DNA of 34,113 bases, from positions 1 to 34,113 of the forward strand of contig DCHQ01000041.1 in NCBI GenBank assembly GCA_002314855.1, read 5' to 3'. Origin of the DNA: Lachnospiraceae bacterium UBA1748 (GTDB taxonomy: Bacteria > Bacillota > Clostridia > Lachnospirales > Lachnospiraceae). The notes under the pieces are model-generated. The model worked only from the letters and a program-made list of their open reading frames with translations. It ran no database searches and was not told where the DNA came from. The stretch's first letter is position 1, and every line of letters starts with the position of its first letter. Below are positions 1 to 6,450 of the stretch, in pieces. A program made the translations under genes and the position numbers.

Positions 1-184
1 AGAGCGTGATGCATTAGAGGATACTGTGATAAGGTCGTATAAAAAGACGAAGGCTTTGTTTGAAAAGTCAGATGATTATCTTACAAAAATAGGAATGGGA
101 GATTTTGTAAGAGATAATAATCAAGAATTAGAAAATAGTATGATTCAATTTAGAAAATCATTTACTGAATATATGGAGAAATAA
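1..184 (+). CDS. C-terminal fragment of a small helical protein (T7SS-associated?)
   Basis: The reading frame is open from the window edge (first full codon at 2) to a TAA at 182-184, giving the last 60 residues of a protein whose start lies outside. The fragment is charged and predicted helical, ending in FRKSFTEYMEK, with no membrane segment and no Cys. The next gene starts 1 base after this stop, so the two are surely co-transcribed. By position, just upstream of a small FxxxD protein and an LXG effector, it is a candidate LXG-associated helical partner (Lap/DUF5082/DUF3958-like). That is inference from context; I cannot place it in a family from 60 residues. Confidence 0.7.
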   Translation, partial: ERDALEDTVIRSYKKTKALFEKSDDYLTKIGMGDFVRDNNQELENSMIQFRKSFTEYMEK

Positions 185-185
185 G

Positions 186-470
186 ATGGGAAATGGACCA
201 ATAACTTTGCTTATGTCGGACGTAGATGTGGCTAGTGAATATAGTACTCAAATACTTGAGGCGGTAAGAATATCGGCGTTAGAAGAGAAAGTTAATTATA
301 CAGATCAAGAAAATGCAGCGGCTGATAAAATGCGTGAAAGTCATCGCAATTTATTGGATATGTATAAAGAATTGGCGGTATGCCTAGAACATGATGCTAA
401 AGCTATAGCATTAGTAGCTGAAGATTTCGATGCATTTGATGAAGCTAGTAAGGGTTGGTTTGGAGGTTGA
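186..470 (+). CDS. Small helical LXG-targeting factor-like protein (DUF3130/TIGR04197-like)
   Basis: This 94-residue helical protein has no signal peptide or membrane segment. Near its C-terminus it carries FDAFD (residues 81-85), an exact FxxxD. Small helical DUF3130 proteins with a C-terminal FxxxD are known T7SSb targeting factors that bind the LXG domain of the effector encoded beside them. The gene lies 1 base after the preceding stop and 4 bases before the LXG gene's start, which fits that role. The ATG at 186 has only weak Shine-Dalgarno pairing, suggesting translational coupling with the gene upstream. The family call rests on size, motif and position, not on a profile search. It could instead be another WXG100-superfamily member. 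Confidence 0.65.
   Translation: MGNGPITLLMSDVDVASEYSTQILEAVRISALEEKVNYTDQENAAADKMRESHRNLLDMYKELAVCLEHDAKAIALVAEDFDAFDEASKGWFGG
462..467 (+). promoter_or_regulatory. Ribosome binding site that sets the LXG start
   Basis: GGAGGT sits 7 bases before GTG 475 and lies inside the last codons of the preceding gene. An in-frame ATG at 430 would extend the LXG protein by 15 residues and overlap the previous gene by 41 bases without such a site, so GTG 475 is the better start. Confidence 0.8.
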
Positions 471-474
471 GCGA

Positions 475-2418
475 GTGAATAAAAGGGTCAAAATTGACTT
501 TTGGGGATTATCCTCCGAAAGGATAAATATAAATAATATATTTAAGGATATGGTTGATGGAATAGAACAAAATTTACAAGTCCATATAGAGGACTATATG
601 CGAGATATAAGATTACTTGGTGAAACATACGAGTCTTCAAAACGCTATTTTAAAGAAGTGTACATTCCTTTATTAAATTGGTATAAAAGATTAGTAACGG
701 ACTTTATAGAATATAATAATTCAGTAGGGCGTTTATTTATAGATTGTTTTGGTATTGTTGTTGAATTGCCGACTGATACAGATGAGCTAGAAGCAATGAT
801 ATCTGAATTAGAGAGTCAATTGAGTTCGCTGAGATCAGAGAGGGATACTATACAGAATCAATGTTACTCTACTCCAGGATATACTAATATCCAGACGCAA
901 GCTGCGTTGAGCTCTATTGAATCTAATATATCTGCTGTAAAATCTAGGATAGAACAGATTAGAAATTTTATTGAAAAGATGTATTTATTTAACACAAAAG
1001 CAGCAAGCCTTTATGCTGGTTTAGAGGCTGAATTTGCTGGTTTTAGAAATGCAGTTGGGTGTGTGCGAAATGGGCTCAAAAACAATCAACAATTTGATCC
1101 ATCTCAAGAGAGTTATTGGGCAGTTGACTATACATTATTACAGTTACTAAGACAACAGGTGAAGAAAAGTATGTATACCGCTGATGGCTCCTTAGATTGG
1201 GACGTGATATCGGAGGAGTATTCTGGAAACCGTTTAACTAAGGATGCGGTTCTTGAAGAACTACTTATGTATTATGATTTTCCTTCAGATATGACATTTG
1301 ACGATTTTTTAGTATATATGGCAATTAATAATCCCAATATAATAAATAATCATTTTTCTAGATTGATAGATGAAGATGGTAATTGGGACTACTATAGAAT
1401 TGGGCGGTTATTTGATAAAGAGGTTGAGCATATAGATGGTGCGGAAATCGCTTCATTAATAGCGGCATTTTATACTATGGATGCTGAAAGTCTTGGAGCA
1501 TATTTTCGATGTGCTTACAAATATGAAATTCAAAATGGAATAATTCATCCAGAAGAAAAAATGTACAATCATTTAAGATTGTCAGAAGTGTATAAAAAAG
1601 TAGCTACATGTTCAAATGATTATTGTAATAATTTGAATGTTGAGTATGATGACTTGATAGAGCGAGATGAATTGGATGCCTACAAGGATTTAATGAATCG
1701 GAATAATTTGATGAATTTGATGTACAATATTGGGGATTTGTCTGATTCATTTGGGTGCGCTAGTTTTAAAATTGAAGTTTCGGAAGTTGAAATCGAATCG
1801 GAGACATGCCTAAAGGTGAATTTTGATGCGATACCTTGTATAGATGAAAATGAATATGACTTTTTTGACATTATAACATATAAAAAACAAAAAAGTAGTT
1901 ACCTATGTGTTCCAATTATTAATCCACGAAACCTGCAACTATTTCAAACTGGTGGAGAAGCCGATAATTCTTCGTATGTAGATGAATCCTTAGAAACTAC
2001 TATATCACTTGGTAAAGATGTTTTATCGACATTTACTCCAGTGGGGAAATTAACTGGTGGGATTGATTCTGCTGAAGATGTTTATAAAGCAGTCATGTAT
2101 GGTTATTTTGGATATAAGGGGTATGATACACCGGAAGAATCTAAATTTTTGAGCATTGAAAGAATGTATGATTTTGGAGCTGCAGGGTATTATGCTCAGT
2201 CGTATATAGACTTAGAAAATGATTCCATTGTACTTACAAAGATGTTGCATAGTGATAAGGCTATTCTAGAAAATCTTTGGAGATATGAAAATAGATATTC
2301 AAAAGTTCCGGGTGTAATATCTATCGAGGAAGTAAAAAGTAACTATGAAAATAATAAGGATCATTATTTTGAGGAGAGCGAATATAAGGATTTTATTGAG
2401 TGGTATATGAGTAATTAA
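475..2418 (+). CDS. LXG-domain T7SS effector, C-terminal activity unknown
   Basis: This is a 647-residue protein starting at GTG 475. Residues about 1-210 look like an LXG domain: an N-terminal KIDF segment, then LLGETYESSKRYF and VYIPLLNW (about 47-69), which match the conserved LXG helix region. A coiled-coil stretch follows at about 112-160 (ELESQLSSLRSERD and onward). LXG proteins are exported through the EssC channel and usually carry a C-terminal antibacterial toxin. About residues 220-490 form an acidic, mixed region I do not recognise. Near 505-540, TFTPVGKLTGGIDSAEDVYKA resembles the Gly/Pro-rich segment that often precedes toxin domains. The last 110 residues are rich in Tyr and acidic residues and show no nuclease, NADase or lipase motif I know. 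The immunity protein is expected next door, so the following gene is the first candidate. Confidence 0.8.
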   Translation: MNKRVKIDFWGLSSERININNIFKDMVDGIEQNLQVHIEDYMRDIRLLGETYESSKRYFKEVYIPLLNWYKRLVTDFIEYNNSVGRLFIDCFGIVVELPTDTDELEAMISELESQLSSLRSERDTIQNQCYSTPGYTNIQTQAALSSIESNISAVKSRIEQIRNFIEKMYLFNTKAASLYAGLEAEFAGFRNAVGCVRNGLKNNQQFDPSQESYWAVDYTLLQLLRQQVKKSMYTADGSLDWDVISEEYSGNRLTKDAVLEELLMYYDFPSDMTFDDFLVYMAINNPNIINNHFSRLIDEDGNWDYYRIGRLFDKEVEHIDGAEIASLIAAFYTMDAESLGAYFRCAYKYEIQNGIIHPEEKMYNHLRLSEVYKKVATCSNDYCNNLNVEYDDLIERDELDAYKDLMNRNNLMNLMYNIGDLSDSFGCASFKIEVSEVEIESETCLKVNFDAIPCIDENEYDFFDIITYKKQKSSYLCVPIINPRNLQLFQTGGEADNSSYVDESLETTISLGKDVLSTFTPVGKLTGGIDSAEDVYKAVMYGYFGYKGYDTPEESKFLSIERMYDFGAAGYYAQSYIDLENDSIVLTKMLHSDKAILENLWRYENRYSKVPGVISIEEVKSNYENNKDHYFEESEYKDFIEWYMSN

Positions 2419-2471
2419 TGTTTGTTATAGTTAGGTTGTATAAAGGAAGATTCATTTTATTTAGATGAATA

Positions 2472-2486
2472 TTTGGCTGTTATAAT
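2472..2486 (+). promoter_or_regulatory. Candidate extended -10 promoter before the T7SS core genes
   Basis: TATAAT at 2481-2486 is preceded by TGT (2478-2480), an extended -10. The -35 is poor (TTATTT-like, 18 bases upstream). It lies in the 107-base gap after the LXG gene and would give a leader of about 33 bases. It could drive the LRR-like gene and the secretion core independently of the effector. Confidence 0.45.
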
Positions 2487-2525
2487 AATTATTATTAAGT
2501 ATCTTGATTAACTAGGAGATTGTCC

Positions 2526-3263
2526 ATGAAAAAAAAAGTGTTATTTTTATTAAGTTGTATTATTATACTGATTATTTCACTAGGGGTGTGGTACTCAAAT
2601 ACATTTATACATTTTGCGGATAAAAATATGGCTAGAAGACTTGCTTATGAAGTAGGAAAAGGCAATGCTTTTTTTGTAACTCAAAAAGATTTAGATAAAA
2701 TAACAAAACTCAGTATTGGTCCAACATGTTATTATGATACCATAGTAGATATAGCTTATTGCCATAATTTGGAACTGTTATGTTTGAACAATTACAACCT
2801 TATGTTTGATAATTGGGAAGGCAATATGATATTTGGTAACAGTTATAGGACAAACGAGATTATAGCAGAGGAGGATAGCGAACCAGATAAAGTTGAAAGG
2901 TTACAAGAGGATTTAAAGCATATTTTTCAAAGTTGCCCCAATATTACTTGGTTTGCCGTTAGAGAAATGGGGGAACAATATAAAGACAAGGTTGGATATA
3001 ATCCAGATTGTTTAATGTATACACAATTTACTGATATTTCTTTTTTGGAATACGGAAAGAATTTAGAGACAGTGTTTCTAGTAAGGCAGAATAATATTGA
3101 AGATTATTCTGTGTTTTTGAAATTAGAAAAAATAAGATGGATAGATATTGGCGATAATGCAAATTTTAAAAATATAGACGAGCTGCCTGTTGATAGATTA
3201 GAGAAATATTATATTGGCAATACTCCAGTGTATGAAGAAATGATGAAAGAAGAGAATCAATAA
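2526..3263 (+). CDS. Membrane-anchored LRR-like protein; candidate immunity protein
   Basis: The product has 245 residues. ATG 2526 is preferred over TTG 2520 because AGGAG at 2514-2518 is 7 bases upstream. An N-terminal hydrophobic segment (residues about 4-24) serves as a membrane anchor or uncleaved signal. The following FADKNMARRLAYEVGKG then DLDKITKLSI pattern is the usual entry into leucine-rich-repeat proteins. Irregular repeats follow (HNLELLCLNN, PNITWFAV, KNLETVFLV, EKIRWIDI). Its location directly after an LXG effector and its outward-facing topology make it a reasonable immunity candidate if the toxin acts at the envelope. It could equally be an accessory part of the secretion machine. 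The gene ends directly against the next ATG. Confidence 0.65.
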   Translation: MKKKVLFLLSCIIILIISLGVWYSNTFIHFADKNMARRLAYEVGKGNAFFVTQKDLDKITKLSIGPTCYYDTIVDIAYCHNLELLCLNNYNLMFDNWEGNMIFGNSYRTNEIIAEEDSEPDKVERLQEDLKHIFQSCPNITWFAVREMGEQYKDKVGYNPDCLMYTQFTDISFLEYGKNLETVFLVRQNNIEDYSVFLKLEKIRWIDIGDNANFKNIDELPVDRLEKYYIGNTPVYEEMMKEENQ

Positions 3264-3638
3264 ATGGACATTGATACAACAACAGATGGAAAAGATGATG
3301 GAAACACATCAAATTCTGTCGAAAATTTAAACGGATATAATGTTTTTACAGATGAATATTACGATAACGTAGATAGAGTGACCTTGTTAGAACATAATGA
3401 GGTCACTAATTCTTTTGATGCAGTATATTCAGGTAGTTATATTGATGATACTTATAATTCATATATGACAGTTATGAATTCATCGCAAGCGAATATTGTA
3501 AGAAATGATTATAATATGCAAGAAAAAACAGTTCATATTAGTCCTATTATATGGATACTTTTAGGGGCAGGATTGACTTTGGCTGTTATATTATTTGTGG
3601 ATAAATTAAAGAAATATGCAGAGAGGAAAAATCGATGA
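3264..3638 (+). CDS. Single-pass membrane protein in the EssA position
   Basis: This 124-residue protein has an acidic, Asn/Ser/Tyr-rich N-terminal part (1-90). One membrane helix follows at about 92-112 (ISPIIWILLGAG and onward), then a basic tail (KLKKYAERKNR). By the positive-inside rule the N-terminus faces outward although no signal peptide is visible. EssA of T7SSb is a small one-helix protein encoded just before EsaB/EssB, so position, size and topology suggest a diverged EssA counterpart; sequence identity is not evident to me. The start abuts the previous stop (TAA then ATG), and the end overlaps the next gene by ATGA, showing tight coupling. Confidence 0.6.
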   Translation: MDIDTTTDGKDDGNTSNSVENLNGYNVFTDEYYDNVDRVTLLEHNEVTNSFDAVYSGSYIDDTYNSYMTVMNSSQANIVRNDYNMQEKTVHISPIIWILLGAGLTLAVILFVDKLKKYAERKNR

Positions 3639-5032
3639 AAATAGATATAACTATAAGATATGGCGAATCATCATATGATATTAGTGTTGAAAATGGCCAG
3701 AAGATTAGTTCTACATTCAAGATACTTTCGGAGAGTATCAAGGCATTTCCTGAAATAAGTGAAGAGATGCATTTATATAAGTCTGATGATAATCAAATGC
3801 TTGACTTTGAAAAAACATATGAAGAACAAAGTGTTTTCCAGGGGCATATATTAGAGTACAGAAAAGATAAAAAAGTAGAATCCTTGTCTGATGATGATAA
3901 GGACTCTATTTCATATAAGGAGTGTAAAGCGGAGACATACAAAATAGCAGATTTTGCGCTTAAAAATAATAATGATTTTGCAAAATTAACGGGTCGAAGA
4001 ATTGGATTGCTCGATTGTATTAGTGAGCTTGGCGAAGAGGATATTACTTTTTATTATGATATTTTTGAAAAGCATTCATTAGAAAATATTAAATCCTCCG
4101 ATTACATATCGAAGTATAGATTTCTCATTAATTTTCCCAATATTTTCGAGGCAAATGATTATTATTCGTACAAATATGAAGATGATAACATATATTATGA
4201 TGATAATATGCTTCCGTATATTAAGAAAAGAACGTTAAGGTATAATACGAATGACAACAAAGTTGAATATGATACGTTAAAAGTATACAAAGCTATGATT
4301 TATCATGTTTTGTCTAGTAGACAAACATTTGTAGAAGGATTGGAAGCTGGTGAGCTCATTTTCCTAAAGGAAAAATCAATAGCTGCATATATGGAACTAG
4401 AATCTGTAGCAGAGATAAGAGAGTTATTAAAGACTAACCTTGAAAAATATATAAATAAAGAAAACAAGCATAAGAAAAAAGTTAATAAGGCATGGAATTT
4501 TATAAAAAATGTTCTTTTAATATTAATGGTCTTGATTGTAGGCTTTGCCGCATTCGAAGTCTATACATGGAATGGTGCATTAACTAAAGATAATCGAATT
4601 ATCGCAGGCAATAAGTCTTTTATTAGAAAGGATTATTTTTCTTGTATAGCTGCACTAAATGCAGTTTCAGTGGACGATATGGATTATGATACCAAGTATA
4701 TTTTGGCTTCGGCATATGCGAGAACTGAGAATATGAACCGTGAGGAACTTCAAAATATAGTTGATAGAATAACATTTACATCATCGGAAAAAGAACTGGA
4801 ATATTGGATTTACCTTGGCAGAGGTGAATATGCAATGGCGGAGGATACAGCAAAGGTAGTAATGAGTGATCAATTGCTGGTATACGCATATATGAAGGAA
4901 TTAGATTATTTACAACTCTCGACAGACATTTCAGGGGCTGAAAAGAGCAGTAGAATTCAAGAATTACAGTCGGCAATAAAAGAATTAGGCGAAAAGTATA
5001 GCGCTGACACAGAAGAGGAACAGCCAAAGTGA
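3635..5032 (+). CDS. essB: EsaB-EssB fusion (YukD ubiquitin-like + YukC pseudokinase-like), T7SS core
   Basis: This is a 465-residue T7SSb core component. Residues 1-76 (KIDITIRYG at the start, ending GHILEYRK) have the length and ends of the ubiquitin-like EsaB/YukD fold. A short acidic linker follows. Residues about 95-280 match the cytosolic pseudokinase-like domain of EssB/YukC (NMLPYIKKR near 192, YKAMIYHVLSS near 218). One membrane helix lies at 288-307 (WNFIKNVLLILMVLIVGF). Residues 313-465 form the extracellular helical, TPR-like part ending in an acidic tail. In Staphylococcus and Bacillus, EsaB and EssB are separate proteins; here one frame encodes both. The start overlaps the preceding stop (ATGA), and the stop overlaps the start of essC by 4 bases. 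Confidence 0.85.
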   Translation: MKIDITIRYGESSYDISVENGQKISSTFKILSESIKAFPEISEEMHLYKSDDNQMLDFEKTYEEQSVFQGHILEYRKDKKVESLSDDDKDSISYKECKAETYKIADFALKNNNDFAKLTGRRIGLLDCISELGEEDITFYYDIFEKHSLENIKSSDYISKYRFLINFPNIFEANDYYSYKYEDDNIYYDDNMLPYIKKRTLRYNTNDNKVEYDTLKVYKAMIYHVLSSRQTFVEGLEAGELIFLKEKSIAAYMELESVAEIRELLKTNLEKYINKENKHKKKVNKAWNFIKNVLLILMVLIVGFAAFEVYTWNGALTKDNRIIAGNKSFIRKDYFSCIAALNAVSVDDMDYDTKYILASAYARTENMNREELQNIVDRITFTSSEKELEYWIYLGRGEYAMAEDTAKVVMSDQLLVYAYMKELDYLQLSTDISGAEKSSRIQELQSAIKELGEKYSADTEEEQPK

Positions 5033-6450
5033 TAAAAAGGTACGATACAAAAGGAAAGAAAATAGTACTCAGTTCAGATGCAACATTTTCAGATATTATT
5101 TTGGATATTGATTCAGAACTAGTATTTTATAATGGTTGTATATATGATAACTGTTCAACAAATAGGGTTGGAGTAGAGTATCTTGAGATATCAGGGTACA
5201 AGTTATCCGGCAATGGTAACATACTTACAATCAGAACAGAAGGAAAGTATGTTGAGTCTATGCTGGAAGAGGTAGATTATAGTGACAAGAGATATGAAAA
5301 TTATCCATATTATAAAAAATCACCTCGAATAGTATATCATTTTGATGCAAAAAAATATGAAATAAAAAAGCCGGTTTCTCGTAAAGATGGTACAAAGCAG
5401 GGGCTTGCAGCGCTGATATTGCCTAATGTTTGTACTATTGCGTTTACGATTATTATGGGCGTGTTTTTGGGCAGAGGGGCTTATGTATACATGAGTGCAG
5501 GAATGTCAGCCATTACGATGATATTTACGACACAGCGTTTTTTTGCTCAAAGAAAAGAGAACAAGATTTTCAATGCTCAGAGAGGCATTAAATATAATGA
5601 TTATCTTGTACAGGTATGTGGTGAGATAAATAGGAGCCGCGCTGAAGAAAAGGTGGCACGATATTATCAGTCGCCATCTCCGGAAGATATTTCAGAACAA
5701 ATTGCTAGCTATAGCAGTAGATTATATGAAAGAAGTATATACGATAAAGATTTTTTAGAGGTTTCGCTTGGTGAGGCTGAAATGCAATCAAGTGTTAATG
5801 TGGTATGCAACATCGATGCAATGAATGTTATTGATGACGCATGTGAATTAGCAGCCTTGGATGTTTATAAAGGAATGTCTAAGCCAGTTGTATTGCCTAT
5901 AAATATCAATATAAGAAATACACATTTGGGGTTAGTAGGTAATAAAAGTAATATCATTCCGTTTATAAAAATGCTTCTTAATCAAGTTACTTTTTTTCAC
6001 ACATACCATGATTTACAGATAGTGGTAGTAACCGAAGATGAGGAGGCATATAGGTATACAGGGTATTATCCACATCTTAAAATAAGAAGCCTTAATGTCA
6101 GAGCACTTATTAGTGATGATCAAGCTATAGATCAGGTTTTAGGAAGTATTGGACAAATACTTAAGGATAGAAAAACAAGTAAAGATGAAGATGGAAAGGA
6201 TGTATGCTTTACGCCGCATCTTTTATTTGTGATAGATTCTCCTAAAATGATAGCTAATCATGGTATTATGGAATATTTGCAAATGAATGGCGCAGAATTA
6301 GGATTTACTATTATTTATGCGACGGAGAAGCAGGAAAATCTTCCAGATTATATTAAAAGTATATGTATGATAAATAACAGTACGGATGCGGTCCTGCTAT
6401 TAGAGAACGGTGTTGTACAGAATAAAAAAAATAAAGCAGTGGAAAACTGA
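5029..6450 (+). CDS. essC: EssC N-terminal part (membrane and pre-ATPase region), frame ends after an A8 run
   Basis: This 473-residue ORF matches the N-terminal third of EssC/YukBA, the membrane ATPase of T7SSb. Residues 1-100 are beta-rich in the place of the FHA domains, but shorter than the two usual ones. YKKSPRI (about 95-101) recalls the SPR motif before the membrane. Two membrane helices lie at about 126-147 and 150-167. Residues 175-460 correspond to the cytosolic region before the first FtsK/SpoIIIE domain. The frame stops at TGA 6448-6450, just after AAAAAAAA (6424-6431), and the homology continues in the +1 frame. Read with seven A residues, this and the next ORF join into a 1349-residue EssC. 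The start overlaps essB by 4 bases. The ORF is almost certainly not a complete functional protein alone. Confidence 0.85.
   Translation: MIKRYDTKGKKIVLSSDATFSDIILDIDSELVFYNGCIYDNCSTNRVGVEYLEISGYKLSGNGNILTIRTEGKYVESMLEEVDYSDKRYENYPYYKKSPRIVYHFDAKKYEIKKPVSRKDGTKQGLAALILPNVCTIAFTIIMGVFLGRGAYVYMSAGMSAITMIFTTQRFFAQRKENKIFNAQRGIKYNDYLVQVCGEINRSRAEEKVARYYQSPSPEDISEQIASYSSRLYERSIYDKDFLEVSLGEAEMQSSVNVVCNIDAMNVIDDACELAALDVYKGMSKPVVLPININIRNTHLGLVGNKSNIIPFIKMLLNQVTFFHTYHDLQIVVVTEDEEAYRYTGYYPHLKIRSLNVRALISDDQAIDQVLGSIGQILKDRKTSKDEDGKDVCFTPHLLFVIDSPKMIANHGIMEYLQMNGAELGFTIIYATEKQENLPDYIKSICMINNSTDAVLLLENGVVQNKKNKAVEN

Noticed and set aside
430..475. Longer LXG start at ATG 430
   Set aside because: It overlaps the preceding gene by 41 bases and lacks a ribosome site, while GTG 475 has GGAGGT at ideal spacing.
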